From Sporomusa termitida (GTDB taxonomy: Bacteria; Bacillota; Negativicutes; Sporomusales; Sporomusaceae), in contig NZ_CP036259.1 in NCBI RefSeq assembly GCF_007641255.1, forward strand, positions 2,976,001 through 3,040,000: a stretch of 64,000 nt of DNA, in the 5' to 3' direction. How positions within the stretch are numbered: position 1 is the first letter of the stretch; every line of letters starts with the position of its first letter. Shown here in pieces: positions 8,095 to 17,391 of the stretch. A model generated the notes under the pieces. The model was given only the letters and a program-made list of their open reading frames with translations. It was not told the origin of the DNA and did not search any database. The position numbers and the translations under genes were made by a program.

Positions 8095-8784
8095 TTAGCC
8101 ACCAAACAGAGTAACGAGAACAGGGGCTGCCAGGGCCGTAAACACACCGGCCAGAGCCATTGCCACCCCGGCCATCGACCCGGCTTGTTCCCCCTCCAGG
8201 AGGGCCATCGCCGTTCCCTGACCATGGGCTACCGTCCCCATAGCCAACCCCCGGGCAACCGGGTCATGGATCTTAAACCAGGTAAGCAAACTGAGTCCCG
8301 CCACAGAGCCAAAAGTGCCTGTGGCAACAACAAAGGCCACCGCCAGGGCCGGGTTGCCGCCAGCCAGTTGGGCAATCCCGACGGCAAAGGGGATTGTTGA
8401 TGACTTAGGAATGATGGAAACAATGATATCCCGTGCTAAACCGCCAGCTTGCGTAATAAATAACACCGTCGCCATTGACACAATGGTACCGGTGCCAACA
8501 CCAACAACAATTGCCAAACTATATTGTTTCAATAAATGCCGGTGGCGATACAGCGGTACTGACAGAGCAACGGTAGCCGGTCCCAGCAAAAAAGTCATGA
8601 TGTCTTTGGCCGGAACATAAGCAGCATAAGGCAGTTTGCAAATAATCAGGATCGCGATGATTACAGAAGTACTCAACAGTACTATATTAATCAAGGGATT
8701 ATTATATCTGAAATATAAATAGCGGCTAAAAAGATAAACCCCTACCGTAATAAGAATCGAAACAACGGTAATGACCGCTTGCAT
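8095..8784 (-). CDS. lrgB: LrgB-family membrane protein
   Basis: 229 residues, almost wholly hydrophobic, with the LrgB/CidB pattern NNPLINIVLLS, LLGPATVALSVPLYRH and KSSTIPFAVGIAQLAGGNPALAV. Members work with LrgA-type proteins in holin-like control of murein hydrolase activity, and some act in export of small organic acids such as pyruvate. The start overlaps the lrgA stop by one base, so the two are translationally coupled. Confidence 0.9.
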   Translation of the reverse strand: MQAVITVVSILITVGVYLFSRYLYFRYNNPLINIVLLSTSVIIAILIICKLPYAAYVPAKDIMTFLLGPATVALSVPLYRHRHLLKQYSLAIVVGVGTGTIVSMATVLFITQAGGLARDIIVSIIPKSSTIPFAVGIAQLAGGNPALAVAFVVATGTFGSVAGLSLLTWFKIHDPVARGLAMGTVAHGQGTAMALLEGEQAGSMAGVAMALAGVFTALAAPVLVTLFGG

Positions 8785-9140
8785 TACTTATCCCCCTTGC
8801 GCAACAACTGTGCCAGGCCCCCCACGGTAAAGAAGGGTAACACCGCGCCGGCCAGCAGCGCTGCTGCCAAAACCAGGCCATGCTCATAAAATACAGTTCC
8901 CCAGTCCATTAGGCCTACCGCTATGGGTATAAAGAAAAACAGCATATGCTTAAGCAAAAAGTCGGCAGCATCCTGAATATAGCGAAGCTTGATAATGCCG
9001 GACAGTAAGAGTAAAAACAGCAGCACCATTCCAAATACGGTACCGGGAATAGGCAAACCGGTAGTGGCAGTTATTTGGTTGCCCAGCCAGTAGACAATCC
9101 ATAAAAGCATTCCTTGCCCTATCATCTGTAACAGCTTCAA
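8784..9140 (-). CDS. lrgA: CidA/LrgA-family holin-like protein
   Basis: 118 residues with four hydrophobic segments and the family motif GLPIPGTVFGMVLLFLLL near residues 28-45. Ribosome site GGAGGGAG upstream of the ATG. It is the promoter-proximal partner of lrgB. It follows the his operon in the same direction after a 150-bp gap holding a hairpin. Confidence 0.9.
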   Translation of the reverse strand: MKLLQMIGQGMLLWIVYWLGNQITATTGLPIPGTVFGMVLLFLLLLSGIIKLRYIQDAADFLLKHMLFFFIPIAVGLMDWGTVFYEHGLVLAAALLAGAVLPFFTVGGLAQLLRKGDK

Positions 9141-9254
9141 TACTTTCTCCCTCCAGCGTTCTCAATAGTAAAAAAGGCCGCGCCTCCAGACTCAATATAC
9201 AAAGCGTAGCGGAGACAGGCAATTCTGTCAACATTTTTTGCGTCAAACTAATAG

Positions 9255-9287
9255 CACGCCGCATCCTGATTGTTGGGATGCAGCGTG
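9255..9287 (-). terminator. Hairpin after the his operon (weak terminator)
   Basis: A 12-bp stem with one mismatch (arms 9255-9266 and 9276-9287) lies directly after the hisIE stop. The T-tract on the transcribed side is poor (CTATTAGTTTG), so read-through into lrgA is possible. Confidence 0.55.
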
Positions 9288-9291
9288 TTGT

Positions 9292-9945
9292 CTATTTTCT
9301 GCGTTTTTTCAGTTCCTCCAGCAATTCACTGGGAGCAATGTTATGGTTAGCCAGCAATACCAGGCAATGATACCAGAGATCTGCCATCTCATACAGGATC
9401 TCGGCTTTATCATGATTCTTAGAGGCAATAATAGTTTCGGCCGCTTCTTCCCCAACCTTTTTCAGGATTTTATCCTGGCCTTTTGCAAACAGGTAATTGG
9501 TATAAGAACCTTCTTGAGGATTGTGCTTGCGGTCATTGATGATATGATACAGTTCAAATAAAATGCCGGCTAGCGGCTCTTTATACACAGTGTCCGGAGC
9601 AATCGGCTTTTCTGCCTGGCCTTCTCCTGTATCCAGCCTGCGGCTAAAACAGGAGAAGGTTCCCTCATGGCAGGCGCTTCCTGTCTGGATTACTTTTACC
9701 AGAATCGTATCGGCGTCACAGTCATAATACAGTTCTTTGACAGCCTGCACATGGCCGGAGGTTTCGCCTTTCTGCCAGAGTGTCCGGCGGCTGCGGCTGT
9801 AAAACCAGGTTACACCGGTTTCCCTGGTTTTGCGGAGCGCCTCGGCGTTCATGTAGGCCAGCATGAGCACAGTGCCGCTGGCTTCATCCTGAACAATGGC
9901 CGGTACTAACCCCTGGTCATCATATTTTATGTTGACATCATTCAT
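9292..9945 (-). CDS. hisIE: Bifunctional phosphoribosyl-AMP cyclohydrolase / phosphoribosyl-ATP pyrophosphatase
   Basis: 217 residues catalysing steps 2 and 3 of histidine synthesis. The HisI domain (about residues 1-110) shows [28 protein letters not shown], the metal-site DCDADT and [11 protein letters not shown]. The HisE domain (about 125-217) shows [24 protein letters not shown] and [11 protein letters not shown]. Last gene of the his operon; its start overlaps the hisF stop by 4 bp. Confidence 0.96.
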   Translation of the reverse strand: MNDVNIKYDDQGLVPAIVQDEASGTVLMLAYMNAEALRKTRETGVTWFYSRSRRTLWQKGETSGHVQAVKELYYDCDADTILVKVIQTGSACHEGTFSCFSRRLDTGEGQAEKPIAPDTVYKEPLAGILFELYHIINDRKHNPQEGSYTNYLFAKGQDKILKKVGEEAAETIIASKNHDKAEILYEMADLWYHCLVLLANHNIAPSELLEELKKRRK

Positions 9946-10700
9946 AATCTCACCTCTACCCCGCGGGCTTTTAAAAATTCTTTAACCTGACCAACGGAAA
10001 ACTGTCCATAGTGGAATACGGACGCCGCCAGTACCGCATCGGCCCTGCCGGCTGTCAATACCTCATAAAAATGTTCAAGCTCCCCGGCGCCGCCGGAAGC
10101 AATCACAGGCACATTGACGGCCTCAGACACCGCCCTGGTAAGGGGAATGTCATAGCCATCCTTAGTGCCGTCTTTATCCATACTTGTTAAAAGGATCTCC
10201 CCGGCTCCCAGTTCAGTGGCCTGCTTCACCCAGGCCAATACATCCATCCCGGTCGGTGTCCGGCCGCCGTTAATGTATACCTCCCATTGGCCGGGTACAG
10301 TCTGTCTGGCATCAACAGCCAGTACGATACACTGGCGGCCAAACCGCTTGGCGCCTTCAGCCAGCAGCTCCGGCTTTTTTACAGCGGCTGTATTCAGGGA
10401 AACCTTATCGGCCCCGGCTTTGAGCATCGTCCGGATATCCTCCACCGTACGAATGCCCCCGCCTACCGTAAAGGGTATGAACACCTCGGCCGCCACCCGT
10501 TCCACCACATCCACCATCGTCGTACGTTCATCAGAAGAAGCCGTAATATCCAGGAACACCAATTCATCGGCAAGCCTGATATCATAAACCTTTGCCAGTT
10601 CCACCGGATCACCGGCATCCCGCAGGCCGACAAAGTTCGTACCTTTTACCACCCGCCCGTCTTTCACATCAAGACAGGGAATAATCCGTTTCGTATACAT
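9942..10700 (-). CDS. hisF: Imidazole glycerol phosphate synthase cyclase subunit HisF
   Basis: 252 residues, a (beta/alpha)8 barrel. The catalytic Asp in [15 protein letters not shown] (residue 11) and the second in LAVDAR are present, as are the phosphate loops VGGGIR and ASGGAG. With HisH it forms imidazole glycerol phosphate and AICAR from PRFAR and glutamine-derived ammonia. The start overlaps the hisA stop (TAATG). Confidence 0.97.
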   Translation of the reverse strand: MYTKRIIPCLDVKDGRVVKGTNFVGLRDAGDPVELAKVYDIRLADELVFLDITASSDERTTMVDVVERVAAEVFIPFTVGGGIRTVEDIRTMLKAGADKVSLNTAAVKKPELLAEGAKRFGRQCIVLAVDARQTVPGQWEVYINGGRTPTGMDVLAWVKQATELGAGEILLTSMDKDGTKDGYDIPLTRAVSEAVNVPVIASGGAGELEHFYEVLTAGRADAVLAASVFHYGQFSVGQVKEFLKARGVEVRL

Positions 10701-11437
10701 TATGCCGCCCCCTCCTTAGCCAGGTGAATGGCCGCGGCCAGATCGACGGCACCGGTATAAATGGCCTTGCCAACAATAACGCCCTCAATCCCCTGCGCCT
10801 GATTGGCCGCCTGCAGAGCCGTAATATCCGCCAGGCTTTTAACACCGCCCGAAGCAATGACCGGAATCCCGGCCGCTGCCGCCAGCGCCGCTGTCGCCGC
10901 GACATTAACCCCCTGCAGCGTACCATCGCGGGCAATGTCGGTATAAATAATGCGGGCCACACCGGCCGCAGCCATTTTCACAGCCAGCTCCTCGGCCCCA
11001 ATCCCGCCGTCAACCTCCCAGCCCTCAAGCGCCGCCTGGCCGTCCCGGGCATCAATCCCCACCGCAATTTTGCTGCCGAACTGCCGGCAGGCTTCCCGCA
11101 CCAAGCCGGGATTGCGGACCGCAGCCGAACCCAGAATCACCCGGCTGACGCCGGCCGCCAGCACTTGCTCAATGATCGCCAGCGACCTGATGCCGCCCCC
11201 GAGCTGCACCGGGATGGGCACAGCCTTAACGATGGCCCGGACAGCCTCAAGATTGACCGGTTTACCGGCTAACGCACCATCCAGATCGACAACATGCAGA
11301 TACTCAGCCCCGGCTGCTGCCCATTTGAGCGCCATCGCCGCCGGGTTATCGGCAAACACAGTCTCCTGGTCAAAACGCCCTTCCGTCAGACGGACACAGC
11401 GTCCGCCCCGGATATCAATTGCCGGATAGATAATCAT
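10700..11437 (-). CDS. hisA: ProFAR isomerase HisA
   Basis: 245 residues, a (beta/alpha)8 barrel homologous to HisF. Catalytic Asp in [14 protein letters not shown] (residue 8) and Asp in [14 protein letters not shown]; phosphate-binding LGGGIR and ASGGV. It isomerises ProFAR to PRFAR. An Ala-rich, GC-rich gene lying 6 bp after hisH. Confidence 0.97.
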   Translation of the reverse strand: MIIYPAIDIRGGRCVRLTEGRFDQETVFADNPAAMALKWAAAGAEYLHVVDLDGALAGKPVNLEAVRAIVKAVPIPVQLGGGIRSLAIIEQVLAAGVSRVILGSAAVRNPGLVREACRQFGSKIAVGIDARDGQAALEGWEVDGGIGAEELAVKMAAAGVARIIYTDIARDGTLQGVNVAATAALAAAAGIPVIASGGVKSLADITALQAANQAQGIEGVIVGKAIYTGAVDLAAAIHLAKEGAA

Positions 11438-11443
11438 GAATTT

Positions 11444-12076
11444 TCAACCCCTTAAAAAATTGGCTAAGATTTTCAGGCCGGCAGTGCTTGATTTTTCCGG
11501 ATGAAACTGCACAGCCTGCACATTGCCGCAGCCTACCGCGGCCGTAACCTCACCGCCATATTCGGCGACAGCCGTTACCAGCCGGCCATCTCCGGGTACA
11601 GCATGATAGCTATGGACAAAATAGAGAAAAGGGGCTGCCGGCAGGCCGGCCAAAAGCGGGCTGGGCGATTTCATGTTCAGACTGTTCCAGCCCATATGAG
11701 GAATTTTTAAACCGGGAGCCCTCAGCTTGCACACCATTCCCGGCAGAATTCCCAGCCCCGGCACCCCCGGGTCTTCTTCACTGCCATCAAACAAAAGCTG
11801 TAAACCCAGGCAAATTCCCAGAAACGGCGTATCCCGCCCGGCCACTTCTTTAATAGTGCTAATAAGGCCATAGCTGTTGAGATTAGCCATACAATCACCA
11901 AATGCCCCTACCCCGGGCAGCACGACCTTGACCGCACCGCCAATCACCGCCGGATCGCTGGTCACAACAATCTCATAGCCGCTGCCGGTTTCATCATTCA
12001 ATTTAGCAAAGGCTTTGGACACACTATGCAGATTGCCCATGCCGTAATCAATAATTGCCAACGTTTTGAGCGCCAT
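11444..12076 (-). CDS. hisH: Imidazole glycerol phosphate synthase glutaminase subunit HisH
   Basis: 210 residues, a class I glutamine amidotransferase. The nucleophile Cys is in LGICLGLQLLFDGSEE (about residue 85); the catalytic His-Glu pair is in QFHPEKS near the C-terminus; VLPGVGAFGDCM forms the oxyanion region. It supplies ammonia to HisF. The gene order H-A-F matches the usual his operon core. Confidence 0.97.
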   Translation of the reverse strand: MALKTLAIIDYGMGNLHSVSKAFAKLNDETGSGYEIVVTSDPAVIGGAVKVVLPGVGAFGDCMANLNSYGLISTIKEVAGRDTPFLGICLGLQLLFDGSEEDPGVPGLGILPGMVCKLRAPGLKIPHMGWNSLNMKSPSPLLAGLPAAPFLYFVHSYHAVPGDGRLVTAVAEYGGEVTAAVGCGNVQAVQFHPEKSSTAGLKILANFLRG

Positions 12077-12088
12077 CGCTTATCCTCC

Positions 12089-12676
12089 TTATAATATCCC
12101 CTTGCTGGACATAACGCCCTGTATCCGTTCGTCCCGGCGGGTGGCCTCAGCCAGAGCCCGGCCGCAGGCCTTAAAGATGGCTTCAATGATATGATGGGTA
12201 TTTTTGCCTGCCAGCAGCCGCACATGCAGGGTAATGCCGGCATGAACACACACTGCCCGCAAAAATTCCTCTGTCAGCTCACTGTCAAACTGGCCGACCC
12301 GTTCACTTGGCAATACCGCCTCAAACACCAGATACGGCCGCCCGCTGATATCCAGCGATACCATAGCCAGGGCTTCGTCCATCGGCACAAAGGCGGTGCC
12401 ATAGCGTTTGATGCCGGCCTTGTCCCCCAGGGCTTTAGCCAGGGCCTGCCCAAGAACAATGCCGGTGTCTTCCACAGTATGATGCCCGTCAACCTCGAGA
12501 TCACCCCGGGCGTCAACCCGCAGATCAAACAGCCCGTGTTTACTGAGCAGGATCAGCATATGATCAAAAAAACCAATGCCGGTGGCCGCCTTGGCCTGGC
12601 CGCTGCCGTCAAGGTTCAGGGAAACAGTTATGGCGGTTTCTCCGGTTACCCGCTCGATTACAGCAGTACGGCTCAT
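12089..12676 (-). CDS. hisB: Imidazoleglycerol-phosphate dehydratase (monofunctional HisB)
   Basis: 195 residues, the length of the dehydratase alone, so the fused N-terminal histidinol phosphatase of enterobacteria is absent. The duplicated manganese-site motifs are visible: GFFDHML with [10 protein letters not shown], and HAGITLHV with [13 protein letters not shown]. The start overlaps the end of hisC by 4 bp. Confidence 0.97.
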   Translation of the reverse strand: MSRTAVIERVTGETAITVSLNLDGSGQAKAATGIGFFDHMLILLSKHGLFDLRVDARGDLEVDGHHTVEDTGIVLGQALAKALGDKAGIKRYGTAFVPMDEALAMVSLDISGRPYLVFEAVLPSERVGQFDSELTEEFLRAVCVHAGITLHVRLLAGKNTHHIIEAIFKACGRALAEATRRDERIQGVMSSKGIL

Positions 12677-13716
12677 CCGGCAGCCACCTCCAATACAGCA
12701 TCGTTTTCCGCCGGTGTGCCAACACCAATCCTGATACAGCCGGCCAGTCCGGGCGCAGCACTAAAGTCGCGCACACCAATGCCCCGGCGGCGGAAGCGGG
12801 CCACCAGTTCAGGGGCCTGCTCACTCTTTACCAGCAGGAAGTTGGTTTGCGAAGGATATACATGGATGCCGGCAACAGCACCGAGGGCGGCGGTCAGCCG
12901 TTCCCGTTCCCGGCTGGTTTCAGCCAGACTGCCGGCAAACTCCCGGCGCATACCAAACACCGTCTCGGCGGTAATGAGTGTTAAGGCATTTATATTATAG
13001 GGTAAAAGCACCTTGCCGATCGTGCCGGCAACAGCCTCACTGGCTAACAGATAACCCACGCGGGCTGCGGCCAGGCCATAAGCCTTGGAGAAGGTGCGGG
13101 CAACCGCCACATGCGGATATTTGCCCAGCAGGCTGACTGCCGTCCGGCCATAAAACTCATGATAGGCCTCGTCAACTACCACCAGACTCCTGGTATTGGC
13201 GGCAATATATTCAATTTGCTCGGGCGGCATCACCGTGCCGGTTGGGTTGTTCGGATTACACAGCAAAATAACACCGGCCGCAGCCTGCTCAGCCGCCGTC
13301 AGCATTTTATCCGCATCCAGCGTATAATCGGCCTGCAGCGCCACCGGCACCGGCTGGCTGTCTGCCAGTTTGGCATAAATACCATACATGGAAAACGACG
13401 GACTGGGATAGACAATGCTGCGGCCGGCCCCGCCATAGGCAAAACACAGGGCCTCTAAGATCTCACTGGAGCCGTTGCCAATCAGAACATTGGCCGCCTG
13501 CAGGCCAAACTCCGCCGCAATCACGGCTTTTAACGATTGCGCACTGATCTCAGGATAACGGTTAAAGGGCAGTAGCCCCAGCCGTTCAATGATCCGGGCT
13601 TTAACCGCCGGCGGCAAATCTGTCGGCCGTTCATTGGCATCAAGGCGGATGGCCCAATCGGTGTCGGCCACCGAATATGTTTGTAATGCTTCCAGCCCGG
13701 CGCGGGGCATAAACAT
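12673..13716 (-). CDS. hisC: Histidinol-phosphate aminotransferase
   Basis: 347 residues, a fold type I PLP enzyme. The PLP lysine lies in [25 protein letters not shown] and VVDEAYHEF are the cofactor-contact motifs; the substrate-binding Arg is in [13 protein letters not shown]. It transfers an amino group from glutamate to imidazole acetol phosphate. It sits one base after the hisD stop. Confidence 0.97.
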   Translation of the reverse strand: MFMPRAGLEALQTYSVADTDWAIRLDANERPTDLPPAVKARIIERLGLLPFNRYPEISAQSLKAVIAAEFGLQAANVLIGNGSSEILEALCFAYGGAGRSIVYPSPSFSMYGIYAKLADSQPVPVALQADYTLDADKMLTAAEQAAAGVILLCNPNNPTGTVMPPEQIEYIAANTRSLVVVDEAYHEFYGRTAVSLLGKYPHVAVARTFSKAYGLAAARVGYLLASEAVAGTIGKVLLPYNINALTLITAETVFGMRREFAGSLAETSRERERLTAALGAVAGIHVYPSQTNFLLVKSEQAPELVARFRRRGIGVRDFSAAPGLAGCIRIGVGTPAENDAVLEVAAG

Positions 13717-13717
13717 A

Positions 13718-15058
13718 TTAATTCCCCCTTATCCTGACAGCACTGGCATGGGCAGCAAGCCCTTCGGCTTCAGCCAGCTGAATCACCTGGCTGCTGACGG
13801 CGGCCAAGGCCGCCTGTGTATAGGCGATAACACTGGTCTTTTTCATAAAGGTGTCCACAGTAAGCACCGAATAAAAGCGGGCTGTGCCGCCGGTGGGCAA
13901 TACATGATTGGGGCCGGCAAAGTAGTCGCCCAGCGGCTCCGGCGAATAAGGTCCCATAAATACGGCACCGGCATGCCGCACAAAAGGCAGCAGCTTGAAA
14001 GGCTCGGCTGTTAACAGTTCCAGGTGTTCAGGGGCCGCAAGATTGGCCAGTTCAACCGCCTCCTCAATATCTTTGGTAATAATAATCAGGCCGTTATCTT
14101 CAAGCGACTGAGCGGCAATAGCTTTACGTGGCAGTGCCGCCAGCTGACTTTCGACTGCCTGCGCCACCCGGCCGGCCAAATCAGCACTATCGGTAATCAA
14201 AATACTTGAGGCCAAAACATCATGTTCAGCCTGGCTCAGCATGTCTGCCGCCACATAACCGGGATCGGCCGTACTGTCGGCAATAATTAAAATTTCACTG
14301 GGACCTGCCAGCATATCAATATCGACATGCCCGTAGACGGCCTTTTTGGCCAAAGTTACAAAAATATTGCCGGGCCCGGTAATCTTGTCCACCCGCGGAA
14401 TCGTTTCCGTCCCAAAAGCCAGCGCTGCTACGGCCTGAGCCCCGCCCACCTTGAATATTCTAGTGACTCCGGCCAGCTTAGCTGCTGCCAGGACATAGGG
14501 ATTAACCCGGCCTTCTGCATCCGGCGGCACAACCATAATAATCTCCTGCACCCCAGCCACAGCTGCCGGCACGGCATTCATCAGAACAGACGAAGGATAG
14601 GCGGCGGTACCGCCGGGCACATAGATGCCCACCCGGTCCAGGGGCGTACATTTTTGTCCCAGAACAGCCCCGTGCTCGCGTTCGGTAAACCATGATTCAG
14701 GCACTTTTTCGGCATGAAACTGTTTAACATTGGCAGCCGCAGCCGCCAGGGCAGCCAGCACCCCTTGATCAATCCCGGCCACTGCGCTGTCAATCTCAGT
14801 CTGTGTTACCTCCAGCGTTGCGGCCGTAAAATCGGCACCGTCTATTAATCTCGTATACCTTAAGACAGCCTCATTGCCCTGGCAGCGCACATCATCGACA
14901 ATCCGCTGGGCAACCTGCACTGCCGGCAGTTCTTCACCAAACAGTTTTTTTACCTTGGCCTTGGCCCCGGCCCCGAGCGCCACCTTGTCAAAAGCCGGTT
15001 TTTCCATAATCTCTGCGATTTCTTCTTTGCTCAAATAACTGCTGTATATCCGTTTCAT
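13718..15058 (-). CDS. hisD: Histidinol dehydrogenase
   Basis: 446 residues. The family signature is complete: GPGNIFVTLAKK, the zinc/catalytic region MLSQAEHDVLASS, the catalytic Glu-His pair in LAAPEHLEL, and GDYFAGPNHVLPTGGTARF. The zinc-dependent enzyme performs the last two NAD-linked oxidations to histidine. A short additional N-terminal segment precedes the conserved core. The start overlaps hisG by 4 bp. Confidence 0.97.
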   Translation of the reverse strand: MKRIYSSYLSKEEIAEIMEKPAFDKVALGAGAKAKVKKLFGEELPAVQVAQRIVDDVRCQGNEAVLRYTRLIDGADFTAATLEVTQTEIDSAVAGIDQGVLAALAAAAANVKQFHAEKVPESWFTEREHGAVLGQKCTPLDRVGIYVPGGTAAYPSSVLMNAVPAAVAGVQEIIMVVPPDAEGRVNPYVLAAAKLAGVTRIFKVGGAQAVAALAFGTETIPRVDKITGPGNIFVTLAKKAVYGHVDIDMLAGPSEILIIADSTADPGYVAADMLSQAEHDVLASSILITDSADLAGRVAQAVESQLAALPRKAIAAQSLEDNGLIIITKDIEEAVELANLAAPEHLELLTAEPFKLLPFVRHAGAVFMGPYSPEPLGDYFAGPNHVLPTGGTARFYSVLTVDTFMKKTSVIAYTQAALAAVSSQVIQLAEAEGLAAHASAVRIRGN

Positions 15059-15720
15059 GCTTTTCCCTCACTTTCCACCAGCGCTTTTAATCCTGCCACC
15101 ATTTGGTTGATCCGGTCAAATTTCATTTTGAAACTGACCCGGTTAGCGATAAAGCGGGCGGTTGCGGTGTGGATTTGAGCCACTTCCAGCAGATTATTTT
15201 CTTTTAATGTCCGGCCGGTTTCCACCAGGTCAACAATAATTTCAGCCAACCCCACCATCGGCGCCAGTTCAATCGAGCCATTGAGTTTAATAATCTCCAT
15301 TTGGATACCATTACTGTGGAAAAAACGTTCTGCCACCCGGGGATACTTGGTAGCCACCCGCATATGGGCATAATCACTTAGTTTTTCCTGCCTGAGCACC
15401 TGCGGCACAGCTACCATCATCCGGCAAAAACCAAATTTCAGGTCGAGCAGCTCGTAAACATCTTTATTTTCCTCTGCCAGTACGTCTTTACCAATGATCC
15501 CGACATCAGCGGCGCCATATTCAACATAGGTGGGCAAATCAGCGGTCTTAGTAATAATAAACCGGATTTTTTCAGCCTCGTTCGCAATCACCAATTTACG
15601 CGAATTCTCGCTGAGGCCTTCGGCAGTATAACCGAGTTGGCCCAGGCGGCTTGCCGAAAGATCGAATAACTTGCCTTTCGGTAAGGCAATTGTTAAATAA
15701 TCCATATCATTTGAGGTCAT
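15055..15720 (-). CDS. hisG: ATP phosphoribosyltransferase, short form (HisG-S)
   Basis: 221 residues, the short form that lacks the C-terminal regulatory domain and needs HisZ, which is encoded at 17384-18568. Motifs: ALPKGKLFD, TYVEYGAADVGIIGKDVL and the PRPP loop ELAPMVGLAEIIVDLVETG. It catalyses the committed step of histidine synthesis. GGAGG lies six bases before the ATG. First gene of the eight-gene his operon, behind a promoter covered by a perfect palindrome. Confidence 0.96.
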   Translation of the reverse strand: MTSNDMDYLTIALPKGKLFDLSASRLGQLGYTAEGLSENSRKLVIANEAEKIRFIITKTADLPTYVEYGAADVGIIGKDVLAEENKDVYELLDLKFGFCRMMVAVPQVLRQEKLSDYAHMRVATKYPRVAERFFHSNGIQMEIIKLNGSIELAPMVGLAEIIVDLVETGRTLKENNLLEVAQIHTATARFIANRVSFKMKFDRINQMVAGLKALVESEGKA

Positions 15721-15753
15721 TTCATGCCTCCATTTTAACTTTAATTAATTAAA

Positions 15754-15798
15754 GTGTTAATATAATAATATATTAACACCATGCAGTAGGAGCGTCAA
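15754..15798 (-). promoter_or_regulatory. hisG promoter with palindromic operator over the -10 box
   Basis: On the minus strand a TTGACG -35 (15798-15793), a 17-bp spacer and a TAATAT -10 (15775-15770) form a good sigma-A promoter. The -10 is embedded in a perfect 11-bp inverted repeat, GTGTTAATATA-N4-TATATTAACAC (15754-15779). A repressor bound there would block polymerase. The obvious candidate is the TrpR-family YerC-like protein encoded at 18571-18888 in the hisZ operon; this pairing is inferred. Confidence 0.75.
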
Positions 15799-15910
15799 TC
15801 CCTATATATTCTTTTTTTACCTATCGTTGTCCTTACATTTTCTAGTAGGAAAAGTCTCTGCATATGTAGAACTAAATGGCAGGATAATAAACCTGATAAG
15901 GAGGTTCTGT

Positions 15911-16867
15911 ATGCCTGTACTTAATATAGTAGTGCTCAATCCGCTTGCCGACCGTCATCTGGCGGCCCTGCAGGCAGTGGATCCTGATATCACTATAACG
16001 GTCGCTGATGAGAGCAGCGCCCTCGAAAAAATGTCTACCTGCCATATACTCGTTACCTGGGGCTGGTTGGAAACCAGACCTCTGTATCAGGCCGCGCCGC
16101 ACCTTGAATGGATTCACGCCCTGAGCGCCGGTGTTGAAAGGCTGATTTTTCCTGAAATCCAGGCAGCTGACATCCTCCTGACCAATTCCAAGGGCATTCA
16201 TGGTATCCCCGTAGCGGAACACGTTTTAGCCCTGATGCTGGCCTTTAACCGGGGGCTGCCTGTCAGTATCCGCCAGCAGGAGGTGAAACAATGGCAGCGC
16301 ATGCCCACAAGCGAATTGCATGACCAAACAATTGCGATTGTCGGCTTGGGCTCCATTGGCCGGGAAATTGCAAAAAAGGCGAAAGCCCTGAGTATGAAGG
16401 TCCTGGCCAGCAAGCAGGAAATTACGACCGAGCTGTTTGTTGATAAACTATACCCTGCCGATAACGACAGCCTGCTTGAGATGCTGGGCCAGGCCGATTT
16501 TGTCGTCATTGCGCTGCCGCTCACCGAACATACTCATAACCTGATCGGCCTGCCTCATTTTGCAGCGATGAAACCCTCGGCCTACTTTTTTAATATTGCC
16601 CGGGGTAATATTGTTAACGAAGCCGACCTGATTGCGGCTTTGCAGCAGCAGCTGATTCAGGGCGCCGGCCTGGATGTGTTTACCACCGAGCCCCTGCCGG
16701 CCGACAACCCCCTGTGGGATATGCCCAATGTCATCATTACGCCGCATATGGCCTCCCTGTCACCGGCCTATCTCGACCGGGCGGTTAAGCTGTTTGCCGA
16801 CAATCTCACCCGCTTTGTCCAGGGGCGGGATATGATTAACCTTGTTGATAAAATAAAAGGGTATTAA
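15911..16867 (+). CDS. D-2-hydroxyacid dehydrogenase (NAD-binding)
   Basis: 318 residues from the ATG at 15911, chosen because AAGGAGG lies seven bases upstream; an in-frame extension back to 15827 has no ribosome site. The NAD-binding motif is VGLGSIGREIAKKAKAL. The family triad Arg (NIARGNIVNEADLI), Glu (DVFTTEPLP) and His (ITPHMASLSP) is present. It reduces 2-keto acids to D-2-hydroxyacids; the specific substrate is unclear. It lies between the two his transcription units on the opposite strand, and its stop overlaps the stop of the HD-domain gene tail to tail. Confidence 0.9.
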   Translation: MPVLNIVVLNPLADRHLAALQAVDPDITITVADESSALEKMSTCHILVTWGWLETRPLYQAAPHLEWIHALSAGVERLIFPEIQAADILLTNSKGIHGIPVAEHVLALMLAFNRGLPVSIRQQEVKQWQRMPTSELHDQTIAIVGLGSIGREIAKKAKALSMKVLASKQEITTELFVDKLYPADNDSLLEMLGQADFVVIALPLTEHTHNLIGLPHFAAMKPSAYFFNIARGNIVNEADLIAALQQQLIQGAGLDVFTTEPLPADNPLWDMPNVIITPHMASLSPAYLDRAVKLFADNLTRFVQGRDMINLVDKIKGY

Positions 16868-17391
16868 TGCCGGCTGTCGGCCAGGCGCAATATTACCAGT
16901 TCCGGTTCATCATCAACTGCCGGGGCCTGATGGTGCCGCTCCACAATCCTGATCATGGCCGGGGCAGCGCCGATAGCCTGCAGCATGACGGCCCCCCGGG
17001 CCGCATGCTGATAATAAATATATAGGGCATGGCGCAGATTGGCCACTTTGCCGCCTCGCCCCGGACGGGCCCAGCCTCTGGCCCAACCGGCAGCTACCTT
17101 ATCCAGAATAACTGTCAATACTTTATCAAAAGTGCTGACATCGCCCCGTACTTTGCCAACATCATGTAACAAGGCGCACTGCAGCAGCAGTTCCTGATCA
17201 ATCGTACAATCGCCGCTGCCAAGAGCAGACGCCGTATAGGCAACATTCAGGGCATGCCGCTGGTCAGGCAGGTTCATCTGCCAAAACAGCGCAGCCTGGC
17301 CGGCGGTTAAATGGCTGGCAACAAACTCCCGGTCCTGCTGGGTAATCCGGGCCGACAAGGCTGAGACCAGCTGTTTAACCCGTTTACTCAA
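16864..17391 (-). CDS. HD-domain protein (putative metal-dependent phosphohydrolase)
   Basis: 175 residues with an HD domain: H in DQRHALNVAYTAS, the HD pair in CALLHDVGKVRGD, and later HH in VERHHQAPAVDDEP. Such proteins hydrolyse phosphate esters or nucleotides with divalent metal. The start overlaps the hisZ stop by 8 bp, so it is translated with hisZ. No histidinol-phosphate phosphatase (HisN, PHP-type HisJ, or HisB fusion) is seen in this locus; a role for this protein in that step is conceivable but unsupported. The C-terminus ends abruptly in RLADSRH. Confidence 0.8.
   Translation of the reverse strand: MSKRVKQLVSALSARITQQDREFVASHLTAGQAALFWQMNLPDQRHALNVAYTASALGSGDCTIDQELLLQCALLHDVGKVRGDVSTFDKVLTVILDKVAAGWARGWARPGRGGKVANLRHALYIYYQHAARGAVMLQAIGAAPAMIRIVERHHQAPAVDDEPELVILRLADSRH

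Noticed and set aside
9141-9291. T-box or other leader RNA between hisIE and lrgA
   Set aside because: Only a single hairpin is present; no T-box consensus or specifier region can be seen.
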